Below, piece by piece: positions 45,269 through 53,595 of a DNA stretch of 64,000 nucleotides; position 1 is the stretch's first letter, and the number at the start of each line of letters is the position of its first letter. The position numbers were made by a program, and so were the translations under genes. The notes under the pieces are model-generated. The model saw only the letters and a list, made by a program, of their open reading frames with translations, had not been told where the DNA came from and did not search any database. The stretch covers positions 57,758-121,757 of the forward strand of contig NZ_JAFREN010000025.1 in assembly GCF_017377505.1 (NCBI RefSeq), written 5' to 3'. The DNA comes from Enterococcus sp. DIV0212c (GTDB lineage Bacteria > Bacillota > Bacilli > Lactobacillales > Enterococcaceae).

Positions 45269-46414
45269 ATGAAAATATTAGTAGCTATGGACTCATTTAA
45301 AGGCAGTGCAACATCTATTGAAGTGGGTGAAGCGGTAAAAAAAGGCATTGAAGAATCTTTCAAGGAAGAACAGACTGTTCCAATAAAAGTTACTCCAATT
45401 GCAGATGGTGGCGAAGGAACTATCGAGGCTATATTTTATACGACCCCTAACTCTATTCATACAGAACACGTTCAAGGTCCACTATTTCATCAAGAAGTAA
45501 CTGCTAAGTATGGAATTTATGATGAAACTGTTGTATTAGAAGTAGCAGAAACATCAGGAATTATGCTAGTGGAAAAAAAAGACCTAGATCCGTGGCAAGC
45601 GACATCTTATGGTTTGGGACAATTGCTAAAGAAAAATATTGAAGCTGGCTACCGAAAGTTTATTATCGGTTTGGGTGGCAGTGCAACGAATGATGCAGGA
45701 ATCGGCTTACTAAGTGCTTTGGGTTATGATTTTTTAGATAAAAAAGGGCAAAATTTAGGCTATTTGTTAAAAGATATGAAACATCTGAGCAGAATCGATG
45801 CTTCTTCGGTTTTACCTGAATTAGCAGAGTGTTCGATTCGAATAGCTAGTGATGTGAAGAATCCTTTGAATGGTCAAAACGGTGCTACGTATATTTTTGG
45901 TAAGCAAAAAGGAGTAACAAAAGAAAATCGCAAAGAAATCGATAGGATTCTTGAAAAGTTTGCTTTCTTAACAAATAAATTAACAAAAACAGCCTATCAG
46001 GCTACACCAGGATCTGGTGCTGCTGGCGGATTAGGCTTCACGTTATTGTCTTATTTTAAAAGTGAAATGGTTTCAGGATTTGAGGAAGTAGCAACAATTA
46101 TTGATTTAGAGAAAGAAATAGAACAAGCGGACATTGTTATTACAGGTGAAGGCATGCTAGATGCTCAATCAATGATGGGAAAAGTCCCCGTTGCAATCGC
46201 TAAAATGGCGAAAAAACACCATAAACCAGTGATCGCTATATCCGGTGGTGTTTCTGAAGATGCTGGGCAATGCAATAATGAAGGCATCGATGCCTTTTTT
46301 CCAACAATCAGGAGGATTGCATCAGAGCAGAACATTCTTGATAGAGAGAATACGATTAATGCTGTCAGGGAAACTGCGCAACAATTATTTCGGTTTGGCC
46401 AATTATTTAGGTGA
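45269..46414 (+). CDS. Glycerate kinase (GarK/GlxK family)
   Basis: This 381-residue glycerate kinase begins with the family hallmark MKILVAMDSFKGSATSIEVGEA and has ITPIADGGEGT-like TPIADGGEGTIEA, GLGGSATNDAGIG (near 127-139), PGSGAAGGLGF (near 250) and TGEGMLDAQS. E. coli GarK and GlxK of this family make 2-phosphoglycerate, which enters glycolysis. The start at 45269 has GGAGGGGG 4-7 nt before it. The longer frame begins seven codons earlier, inside that site. It is fourth in the operon and directly uses the product of the preceding reductase. Confidence 0.92.
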   Translation: MKILVAMDSFKGSATSIEVGEAVKKGIEESFKEEQTVPIKVTPIADGGEGTIEAIFYTTPNSIHTEHVQGPLFHQEVTAKYGIYDETVVLEVAETSGIMLVEKKDLDPWQATSYGLGQLLKKNIEAGYRKFIIGLGGSATNDAGIGLLSALGYDFLDKKGQNLGYLLKDMKHLSRIDASSVLPELAECSIRIASDVKNPLNGQNGATYIFGKQKGVTKENRKEIDRILEKFAFLTNKLTKTAYQATPGSGAAGGLGFTLLSYFKSEMVSGFEEVATIIDLEKEIEQADIVITGEGMLDAQSMMGKVPVAIAKMAKKHHKPVIAISGGVSEDAGQCNNEGIDAFFPTIRRIASEQNILDRENTINAVRETAQQLFRFGQLFR

Positions 46415-46444
46415 GTTTAAATTATAGAAAGGAATGGATGTAGT

Positions 46445-46807
46445 ATGTCAAAAGCGAGAATGGGAGAACGGTTATTTAAACTCGATGAAGTGATTGATTT
46501 TTGTGAACATGAAGGGAAAAAGACGATTTTTTACGAAACTGAACATACGGCTGGTGCAGTATGGTGTTTGAAGCCAGGTCAAAGTGTATTCAATCATTCG
46601 CATACGACATCAGATGATTTATGGGTTGTCACTAAAGGGACGGGGACTTTCTTTCCAGGGAATGGGGAAGAGGTACGGATTTCAAAAGGGGACATGATTG
46701 TTTCTTTACCAGGAGAACAACACGGAATGAAAAACACAGGTAAGGAGGACTTTGTATTTATCGGATTAGCAGGTCCGCAACCCATGGATCTCATTTTGCA
46801 CGATTAA
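46445..46807 (+). CDS. Single-domain cupin protein
   Basis: This 120-residue cupin has motif 1 FNHSHTTSDDLWVVTKGTGTFF (about 50-71; two His and possible acidic ligands) and motif 2 ISLPGEQHGMKNTG-like VSLPGEQHGMKN (about 90-101). Small cupins in acid catabolism operons may be isomerases, decarboxylases or sensors of the pathway, and its reaction is unknown. It ends the carboligase operon, 30 nt after the kinase, and is followed by a terminator. It is similar in size to ureidoglycolate-related and oxalate-like cupins, but no closer link can be claimed. Confidence 0.78.
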   Translation: MSKARMGERLFKLDEVIDFCEHEGKKTIFYETEHTAGAVWCLKPGQSVFNHSHTTSDDLWVVTKGTGTFFPGNGEEVRISKGDMIVSLPGEQHGMKNTGKEDFVFIGLAGPQPMDLILHD

Positions 46808-46824
46808 TAAAGACCATAGAACGA

Positions 46825-46890
46825 AAAATCGGCTATACTTTTTACTCCAGTAATTTTTTTCTGCAGTAAAAAGTATAGTCGATTTTCTAT
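46825..46890. terminator. Bidirectional terminator of the carboligase operon
   Basis: AAATCGGCTATACTTTTTACT pairs almost perfectly with the segment at 46865-46885 around an 18-nt loop. It overlaps the stop of the convergent gene. Confidence 0.85.
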
Positions 46891-47495
46891 TTTGATTTAT
46901 CTTTTTTCTGTTTTTCCAATTCAGCTTTTTTCTGAATTTTTTCCCGCAGCTCTACTAATTCTTTTTCTTTCTGCTCTAATTCTGCTAAGTCTTCCTCAAT
47001 TTCATGCGTTTCTTCAATTGGTTTCGGGCGAATAAAGAAATTTAGTCCAATACCAATAAATGTTCCAATAAACGTATCGATCACGCGAGATAAAGCAAAA
47101 TAAAATGATTCTCCTTGGGGAATACTTAAAGAAATCAATAGCAACGTTGCGATTGCTGAGATGATACCCGAATTATTATTCATACCATCAGAAACAACAA
47201 TGACTACAATTACTAAAAATGGTAATAAAAACAACTCCACTAAAAAATCATTGGAAAAAAGATCCTTCACTAGAAAATAAACAATCGCTAAACCCCCGCC
47301 TAAAGTATTACCTAGGATTCTTGACTTCCCAAAAGTAAGGCTCGTCGTTAAATCTTGACGTAACGAAAAAACAGCAGCTAAGGCAGCAATCATGGGTGCT
47401 CCACGATCAAATACTTTAAATAAAATAATACACAGCATAACAGCTAAAGCTGTCTTCAATGTGCGCATGCCTAAACGAAAAGGACCGACTTCCAT
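46887..47495 (-). CDS. FUSC/aromatic acid exporter-like membrane protein
   Basis: This 202-residue protein has about six hydrophobic segments (about 12-150), starting with the MRTLKTALAVMLCIILFKVF signature of the ArAE_1/DUF939 family. It ends in a charged Glu/Lys-rich coiled coil (about 165-202). Family members are thought to export aromatic acids, but the evidence for Gram-positive forms is thin. AGGAG precedes the ATG. It diverges from a second, longer member of the same family, and both share a 115-nt promoter gap. Confidence 0.78.
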   Translation of the reverse strand: MEVGPFRLGMRTLKTALAVMLCIILFKVFDRGAPMIAALAAVFSLRQDLTTSLTFGKSRILGNTLGGGLAIVYFLVKDLFSNDFLVELFLLPFLVIVVIVVSDGMNNNSGIISAIATLLLISLSIPQGESFYFALSRVIDTFIGTFIGIGLNFFIRPKPIEETHEIEEDLAELEQKEKELVELREKIQKKAELEKQKKDKSK

Positions 47496-47610
47496 GAACT
47501 TTCTCTCCTATAATAAAGATTTAATCATTTTTCTATTTAATCATAACCGAAATAGAGGTAAAATTACTAGTATTAAACAAAAGATTAACTATTTTGTGAG
47601 GAGCAATAGA

Positions 47611-48585
47611 ATGAAAATTGGGCTACGGACAATTAAAACTGCAGTGAGTGCTACCTTGTCAATGATCGTTGCAGAAAGTTTAGGGTTGTTATACCCTGCG
47701 TCTGCGGGAATCATTTCTGTATTAAGTGTGACCAACACGAAAAAAACGTCTTTATTAACGGGGATTTATCGGTTACTTTCTCTAGCTTTAGCGACAGTGA
47801 TTGCGTATTTTTGTTTTTCTATTCTAGGATTCAATGCTTTGGCATTTGGCGTTTATTTACTTTTATTTATTCCAGGAGCAGTTTACTTCAAGCTCTCAGA
47901 TGGAATTGTAGTAAGTTCAGTCTTAGTGACCCAATATTTGGTCGAACAAGACTTATCTTGGTCGATCATTGGTAACGAGTTTTTACTAATGACTATTGGT
48001 GTTGGGTTTGCGTTACTCATGAATTTGTATATGCCGGATACGGAAAAACGTTTGAAAGAAGACCAAGAAGTCATTGAAACAATGTTTCGTAAAATACTGA
48101 ATAATATGGCGGCATATTTGAACGAGCATAATAAAGAAAGAAACTTATTTGAAAAATGTAATGACTTAAAGGCTTTCATCCGAACAGGTGAAAATTGGGC
48201 GAAAAACCATGCAGAAAATCAACTGATATCCTCCAATCATTATTATATTGAATACTTCACGATGCGACGCTTACAAAGTAATAGTTTAAAAGACATGCTG
48301 CGAATTTTAGAAAACATCACAGTTGAGCCAGAACAAGTCGGAAACATTCAAGAGTTGCTGCAGTATACCGCTGAAACCTTTGCTGAAAATAATGATGGAC
48401 AAGACATCTTGGATAAAATAGCACAAGTATATGAAGTTTACCGAAAAAAAGAACTGCCTAAAACTAGAAAAGAGTTTGAAAATCGAGCGCAGTTATTCCA
48501 GCTTTTACAAGTATTTCAATCATTTATAGAAATCAAGGCGGAGTTTTCTAAGCATCAAAATGAGGAAAGTAACTCTATCTTGTAA
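47611..48585 (+). CDS. Aromatic acid exporter family protein, long form
   Basis: From ATG 47611 this is a 324-residue protein with an N-terminal membrane domain (about 1-145; MKIGLRTIKTAVSATLSMIV) and a soluble helical C-terminal ArAE_1_C domain (about 150-320). The start has GTGAGGAGC 8 nt upstream. The frame stays open for 73 further codons into the divergent gene, but this part has no ribosome site and is antisense to that gene, so it is rejected. The N-terminus is clearly related to the 202-residue neighbour, so the two probably arose by duplication. Confidence 0.85.
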   Translation: MKIGLRTIKTAVSATLSMIVAESLGLLYPASAGIISVLSVTNTKKTSLLTGIYRLLSLALATVIAYFCFSILGFNALAFGVYLLLFIPGAVYFKLSDGIVVSSVLVTQYLVEQDLSWSIIGNEFLLMTIGVGFALLMNLYMPDTEKRLKEDQEVIETMFRKILNNMAAYLNEHNKERNLFEKCNDLKAFIRTGENWAKNHAENQLISSNHYYIEYFTMRRLQSNSLKDMLRILENITVEPEQVGNIQELLQYTAETFAENNDGQDILDKIAQVYEVYRKKELPKTRKEFENRAQLFQLLQVFQSFIEIKAEFSKHQNEESNSIL

Positions 48586-48748
48586 GTGTAATTATAAAGT
48601 AAATATTAAAGTTTAGTTACGGAATTCAAAATTCCTAGTATTTGTAAAATCAAGGTGCTATACTTTCATCAAGTTAAAAAAAAGACTTTCTTTTAAATCC
48701 GTAAAAAATAGAAATTCATAAGTCTCTAAAAAGGTGGAACCAGAATTA

Positions 48749-49252
48749 ATGACTGAAAAATGGCGTGAAGATCAAGAATATATGTCTTATGTGGAAGATT
48801 TGTTGGAAACTGAAGAAGTACAGCGTTTAGGCAACTACACGCAGCATGTTCACTCAACTCGTTTAGATCATTCAATCAGCGTTTCTTATTATAGTTATAA
48901 ACTAGCTAAAAAATGGAACGGTGATGCTAGAGCAACAGCGCGTGCTGGGCTTTTACATGATTTGTTCTATTACGACTGGCGTACAACAAAGTTCGATGAA
49001 GGATCTCATGCGTATATGCATCCGAGAATTGCTGTGAAAAATGCTGAAAAACTAACAGAACTTTCTGAATTAGAACGTGATATCATCATCAAACATATGT
49101 GGGGTGCAACTATTGCACCGCCGAAGTACAAAGAGAGCTATATTGTGACGATGGTCGATAAATATTGTGCCGTCAAAGAAGCTTCCGAGCCGATGACGAA
49201 CTCAGTAAAAGCGAAATGGCGTCAGTATTTCCCTAGAAAGCAATCTGTATAA
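48749..49252 (+). CDS. HD domain phosphohydrolase family protein
   Basis: This 167-residue HD-superfamily protein shows metal-binding His in STRLDHSISVSYYSYKLAKK (near 42-50), HD in AGLLHDLFYYDW (near 79-90) and later His in HAYMHPRIAV and IIIKHMWG. Such proteins hydrolyse phosphate esters or nucleotides; the exact substrate is unknown. It is similar to stand-alone HD proteins of lactic acid bacteria. The ATG at 48749 is used because AAGGTGG lies about 11 nt before it. A GTG five codons upstream is inside that site. It has a private terminator. Confidence 0.83.
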   Translation: MTEKWREDQEYMSYVEDLLETEEVQRLGNYTQHVHSTRLDHSISVSYYSYKLAKKWNGDARATARAGLLHDLFYYDWRTTKFDEGSHAYMHPRIAVKNAEKLTELSELERDIIIKHMWGATIAPPKYKESYIVTMVDKYCAVKEASEPMTNSVKAKWRQYFPRKQSV

Positions 49253-49253
49253 T

Positions 49254-49297
49254 AAAAAAATCGACCGATTTTCTTTTGAGAATCGGTCGATTTTTTT
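49254..49297. terminator. Bidirectional terminator, HD / MATE genes
   Basis: AAAATCGACCGATT pairs with AATCGGTCGATTTT, flanked by A and T runs, between convergent genes. Confidence 0.9.
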
Positions 49298-49309
49298 ATT
49301 GTGTTTTGG

Positions 49310-50677
49310 CTAATGTGAAAGCGATTGTGTTTGTTCATGGTCTAGTTTCTTTAAGCGCTTGATCGCTTTGAAATAAGAAGCTAACAATACGATTACAGAA
49401 CCAGCCCAAGCAAGTGGTGATGCTAAAGCTGCACCAACAAAACCTAAAGACGCAGTAAGAATAATTGCAGCAAATGAACGCATGATCAATTCCATGATTC
49501 CGGCTAATGTAGGAATAACACTTTGACCAAGTCCTTGCAATGTATAACGAATGATGAACAAGATTGCGAGTAACCAATACATACTTCCATTTACGTTAAA
49601 ATAAATCTGAGAAAGTTTGAGAACTTCAGTTTCTTTTCCACTTACAAAAAGAGTCACTAGATTTTGGCCGAAAAGAATGACAATACCGCCAGCCAAAAGA
49701 CTGAAACCAATACTCATTACAAGACATTGATTGACCCCTTGTAAAATTCGTTTGTATTTTTTCGCTCCATAGTTTTGGGCGGTAAAGGTTGCCATTGCGA
49801 TACCAAATGACATCATTGGCTGAGTGGCAAATTGTTCGATTTTCCCAGCAGCTGCTTGAGCCGCAACGACGTCAGTTCCCAAACTATTTAAAGCCGCTTG
49901 CAAAATAATCGCGCCGATTGCAATGATTGAAGATTGAAAAGCCATTGGTAATGCAATATTCAAATGAGCTCGGAACTCACGTTTATCAATGAAAAAGTCT
50001 TTCTTACGTAATTGAAGATTAGGAATTTTCCAGCGAATGTAAATCACGCACAAAATACTAGACACGATTTGCGCGGTCACTGTGGCAATCCCAGCACCAG
50101 CAACGCCCATATGAAAATTAATAATCAAGATTAGATCTAGTACAACATTGATAATGCTGGCAATGATCAAAAATAAAAGTGGGGTGCGGCTGTCTCCTAA
50201 CGCACGAATCACATTTGACAATAAATTAAACGCCATTGCAGCAAAAATCCCTATAAAAATGATGGATATAAAAGTTTGGGCATCATCAATAATTTCTTTT
50301 GGTGTTTGCATCAGTTGCAGCATAGGACGAACAAAAATCAAGCTGAGTGCGGTCAAGACGATAGTCACGATGCCGCTGATAACGATTCCTGTAGCAAAAC
50401 TTTTTTTTACCCCGCGATAGTCCTGCCCACCAAAACGCTGAGAAGTTAAGATTGAGAGTCCAGCAGTCAATCCTTGCGCAAAACCAATGATTAAAAAGGT
50501 AATACTACCAGTCGCACCAACAGCTGCCAATGCTTCCTTTCCTAATGTCTGACCAACGATGATCATATCAGCCATATTATAAAACTGTTGGAAAATATTG
50601 CCGATCAATAATGGAATTGTAAATAAAAAAATCAGTTTTGCAGGATTGCCATGTGTGAGTTCTTTCAACGAAAACAC
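49310..50677 (-). CDS. MATE family efflux transporter
   Basis: This 455-residue protein of the multidrug and toxin extrusion family has twelve hydrophobic segments in two similar halves. Typical parts are the start FSLKELTHGNPAKLIFLFTIP, GQTLGKEALAAVGATGS near 42-58, and the second-half equivalents. MATE pumps expel cationic drugs or metabolites in exchange for Na+ or H+. The cargo cannot be predicted here. It resembles the DinF/NorM-like branch common in Firmicutes. GGGTG precedes the ATG. There is no local regulator. Confidence 0.9.
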   Translation of the reverse strand: MFSLKELTHGNPAKLIFLFTIPLLIGNIFQQFYNMADMIIVGQTLGKEALAAVGATGSITFLIIGFAQGLTAGLSILTSQRFGGQDYRGVKKSFATGIVISGIVTIVLTALSLIFVRPMLQLMQTPKEIIDDAQTFISIIFIGIFAAMAFNLLSNVIRALGDSRTPLLFLIIASIINVVLDLILIINFHMGVAGAGIATVTAQIVSSILCVIYIRWKIPNLQLRKKDFFIDKREFRAHLNIALPMAFQSSIIAIGAIILQAALNSLGTDVVAAQAAAGKIEQFATQPMMSFGIAMATFTAQNYGAKKYKRILQGVNQCLVMSIGFSLLAGGIVILFGQNLVTLFVSGKETEVLKLSQIYFNVNGSMYWLLAILFIIRYTLQGLGQSVIPTLAGIMELIMRSFAAIILTASLGFVGAALASPLAWAGSVIVLLASYFKAIKRLKKLDHEQTQSLSH

Positions 50678-51008
50678 CCTTTCATTTTTGAGAGAACAAT
50701 CTATTTAAAAGATTTTCTCTACAGCACAACGAGAAACAATAGTTTACAATTAAAATAGAATAATATCAGAAAAATAATAAAATTTCCTATTTATAGTAGC
50801 ACAATCTCTTGGTTTTGCAAGTGCTTTAATAAGAGCTGCGTAGGATAGAAAGTTAAACGTTGAAAAGCCAACGATTCTCTCAGTTTTTTTATTAAAGCAT
50901 TAGCTATTTCTTGCTCGTTTCTTTGTCAAAAAATTGTTATAATTGATCAGCATGGATTGAAGAAATGGTATGATAGAATAGTTGAGGTAGTTTAGAGGAG
51001 TTGATAAA
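50678..51008. other. Divergent promoter gap, MATE / CLC genes
   Basis: This 331-nt AT-rich gap has no gene. Two extended -10 boxes on the plus strand, TGTTATAAT (about 50935-50943) and TGGTATGAT (about 50968-50976), could drive the CLC gene. I looked for a fluoride (crcB) riboswitch and did not find its conserved sequence. Confidence 0.45.
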
Positions 51009-52277
51009 GTGAAAAGTGAGTTAAAAACACCCATCATTATCGGGCTTTACATAACGAAATGGTTAACAATTTCGTTGATGATTGGTCTGATAATGGGAGC
51101 GTTGTCCGCATTTTTTCTTAAAAGTTTGGACACTGTGACTCAAATTAGATTAGATAATCCATGGCTTTTATTTTTATTACCAGTTAGCGGGGCGATATTT
51201 GCTTTTTTATATAGAAAATATGGTGGAAATGCAATTAGAGGGAATAATCTTGTGATCGATCAAGCTAATGGGGAAAAAGAAGCTATACCGCTACGCTTGA
51301 TTCCATTGACTCTATTTGGTACGATCACCACACATTTGTTTGGCGGATCAGTTGGTCGAGAGGGAACAGCCGTACAGATGGGTGGAACGGTAGCTGATGC
51401 TGTGGGACGCCTTTTTCGTTTGGATAAAATTGAAAGAGAAATCGTAGTGATTAGCGGTATCAGTGCTGGATTTAGTTCTGTCTTTGGTACGCCGTTAGCA
51501 GGAACTATTTTCGGGTTAGAAGTCTTAATGCTGGGACGTTTAAGATCAGATGGACTTTTTCCAAGTTTTTTTGCTGCTTTTTTTGCAAATATTGTGACAG
51601 AAGCTTTTGGTGTGACTCATACCCATTATGGCATGGGACTTATTCCGGATTGGTCATTGATGTTGTTTATCAAAATAATCATTGCAGGAATTTGCTTTGG
51701 TCTGGTCGGTTGGTTATTTAGTCGCTCGATCGTGTTTCTTAAGAAAGTTTATGCTAATTGGTTTAAAGATGTTGTTTTGCGTAATTTTGTCGGTGGAGCT
51801 ATTGTGGTGGCAGCAGTGTTTATTTTGCAGACTCAGCGATATTTAGGTTTAAGTCTGCCTCTGTTAAAAGATGCATTTAATGGAGAGAGTCACTGGTTTG
51901 ATTTTCTTGGAAAGCTCTTTTTTACAGTGCTGTCATTAGGCGCGGGTTTTCAAGGTGGAGAGGTAACTCCTTTATTTGAAATCGGTGCAACATTAGGCAG
52001 TAGTTTAGCCATGATTTTTCATCTATCGGTGCCGTTTTTGGCGGGATTAGGATTTATTGGTGTCTTTTCTGGAGCGACAAATACACCGATTGCTTGTTTT
52101 ATTATGGGCATTGAGTTATTTGGTAGCGAGGCAGCATTGTTTTTCTTTATGATTTGTTTGATCAGTTACATGTGTTCAGGCAATGCAGGGATTTATTCTG
52201 CACAAAAGGTAGAAGTCGAAAAAGGGGTATTATTTTTACCCATCTGGACAAACTGGCAAAATAAGAAAAGAAAGTAA
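51009..52277 (+). CDS. CLC-F type fluoride/proton antiporter
   Basis: This 422-residue CLC-superfamily membrane protein carries GREGTAVQMGG (from 116, gating Glu at 118) instead of the usual GREGP. In place of the GSGIP chloride signature it has RGNNLVID (77-84). Both changes mark the CLC-F branch, which exports fluoride in exchange for protons; a well studied member comes from Enterococcus casseliflavus. Residue 79 is Asn here. GxFxP is replaced by AGFQGGEVTP. It should protect against fluoride. It starts at GTG with AGAGGAG upstream. A plain chloride channel is less likely. Confidence 0.85.
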   Translation: MKSELKTPIIIGLYITKWLTISLMIGLIMGALSAFFLKSLDTVTQIRLDNPWLLFLLPVSGAIFAFLYRKYGGNAIRGNNLVIDQANGEKEAIPLRLIPLTLFGTITTHLFGGSVGREGTAVQMGGTVADAVGRLFRLDKIEREIVVISGISAGFSSVFGTPLAGTIFGLEVLMLGRLRSDGLFPSFFAAFFANIVTEAFGVTHTHYGMGLIPDWSLMLFIKIIIAGICFGLVGWLFSRSIVFLKKVYANWFKDVVLRNFVGGAIVVAAVFILQTQRYLGLSLPLLKDAFNGESHWFDFLGKLFFTVLSLGAGFQGGEVTPLFEIGATLGSSLAMIFHLSVPFLAGLGFIGVFSGATNTPIACFIMGIELFGSEAALFFFMICLISYMCSGNAGIYSAQKVEVEKGVLFLPIWTNWQNKKRK

Positions 52278-52332
52278 CAGACTATAGAACAATTTTAGTA
52301 GCCTGTGATAAACTAGATAGTGAGGTGAAGGC

Positions 52333-52611
52333 ATGAAAGATTATCAATATCCCTTAGATTTAGATTGGACGACGGATGAAATGGTGATCGTTACCAATAT
52401 GTGGTCAGCGGTGGAAGAGGCAAATGAATCCGGGATCGACACTAGCGTTTTTTTAAATAAATACAAACAGTTTAAAACGGTAGTTAAAAGTATCGGAGAA
52501 GAAAAACGCTTAGGTAATGAGTTTCAAAAAGCTTCTGGCTATTCTTTATATCGAACAGTTAAGCAAGCAAAAAAACAAGATTCTGGTCGACTAAAACTAG
52601 GAGCTGATTAA
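52333..52611 (+). CDS. UPF0223 family protein
   Basis: This 92-residue cytoplasmic protein of the UPF0223 (YktA) family is recognised from YPLDLDWTTDEMVIV near the N-terminus and the C-terminal GYSLYRTVKQAK. The function is unknown. In Bacillus, yktA lies near an inositol-phosphatase-like gene, and here the next gene, two bases away, is of that kind. AGTGAGGTGAAGG precedes the ATG. Confidence 0.9.
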   Translation: MKDYQYPLDLDWTTDEMVIVTNMWSAVEEANESGIDTSVFLNKYKQFKTVVKSIGEEKRLGNEFQKASGYSLYRTVKQAKKQDSGRLKLGAD

Positions 52612-52612
52612 A

Positions 52613-53392
52613 ATGACAACCGAAAAAATGATCATTGAAATCAAAGAGTGGTTAAAAGAAGCTGCTGGATATATAAAAGTAAGCTTCACCAATGAAATTG
52701 AAATATCACAAAAGTCTAACAGAAAAGATCTAGTTACAAATATCGATGAAGAAACTCAGACTTTTTTTATCAACAAAATCAACGAGCATTATCCAGGTGA
52801 TCGGATTTTGGCTGAGGAAAAAGGGTTTAATACCATTGATTCGCTTACTGGTCGTGTTTGGATCATTGATCCAATCGATGGTACGATGAATTTTGTGATG
52901 GAGCAAGAAAATTTTTGTATCATGATTGCTGTTTTTGAAGAAGGTGTTGGACAACTTGGTTTTATCTATGATGTGATGAAAGATGAATTATACTGGGGTG
53001 GTAAAAATCTAGGGGTGTTTTTAAATGATCAGAAATTGAAGGCACCGAAAAATTTATCTTTATCTGAAGGATTACTGGGAATGAATGCGTATATGTATGG
53101 TGAGAATCTTTATTCTGCTAAAGAAATCGGACATGTAAGTATGGGTGTTAGAGTCAGTGGTTGTGCAGGTATTGAATTGATCGCCATGCTTAAAGGCAAT
53201 CATATCGGTTATGTTTCTAATTTAAGCCCTTGGGATTACGCTGCAGGATTAGTTTTGATAGAAGAATTTGGATTTAAGTATTCAAATATCGATGGAAGTC
53301 CATTAGGCTTTGCTAAACGAGAGTATTTCTTAGCAGCAACAGCAAAAGCGTATGAAGAAATTCAAAAAACATATATTTTGGAGTCAGAGTAG
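52613..53392 (+). CDS. Inositol monophosphatase family protein (SuhB/YktC type)
   Basis: This 259-residue Mg2+-dependent sugar phosphatase shows Glu and Asp ligands in LAEEKGF (about 64-70), WIIDPIDGTMNFV (about 83-95) and the C-terminal SPWDYAAGLVLIEEFG (about 206-221). The family acts on inositol-phosphate, fructose-1,6-bisphosphate or nucleotide phosphates such as pAp; the substrate is uncertain. It begins one base after the UPF0223 stop and uses AGGAGCTGA at the end of that gene, so the two are translated together. Confidence 0.9.
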   Translation: MTTEKMIIEIKEWLKEAAGYIKVSFTNEIEISQKSNRKDLVTNIDEETQTFFINKINEHYPGDRILAEEKGFNTIDSLTGRVWIIDPIDGTMNFVMEQENFCIMIAVFEEGVGQLGFIYDVMKDELYWGGKNLGVFLNDQKLKAPKNLSLSEGLLGMNAYMYGENLYSAKEIGHVSMGVRVSGCAGIELIAMLKGNHIGYVSNLSPWDYAAGLVLIEEFGFKYSNIDGSPLGFAKREYFLAATAKAYEEIQKTYILESE

Positions 53393-53529
53393 AGTGAATG
53401 CAAGTAGGAAAAAATGGCAGAGGTTACAAGAAGTAGTTGATTTTCTGGGTCAATTATGGTATTTTTCAAATTAAATATGAAATTTTCATAATATTTGCAT
53501 GCTTTAGACTATATTTCATGAAAAAAGTT

Positions 53530-53538
53530 TGTTATAAT
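53530..53538 (+). promoter_or_regulatory. Extended -10 promoter of typA
   Basis: TGTTATAAT is an extended -10 box about 58 nt before the TTG start of typA; the -35 region is AT-rich without a clear hexamer. Confidence 0.5.
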
Positions 53539-53595
53539 AAAAAGTCGGATTTAATGGACAAGTGACGTAAGGCAAAAGGATAAGGAGCAATTACA

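Noticed and set aside
47392-47610. 73-codon N-terminal extension of the long exporter-like gene
   Set aside because: It overlaps the divergent gene in antisense and the true start at 47611 has GAGGAG at good spacing.
50678-51008. Fluoride (crcB) riboswitch before the CLC gene
   Set aside because: None of the conserved blocks of that aptamer is visible in the gap.
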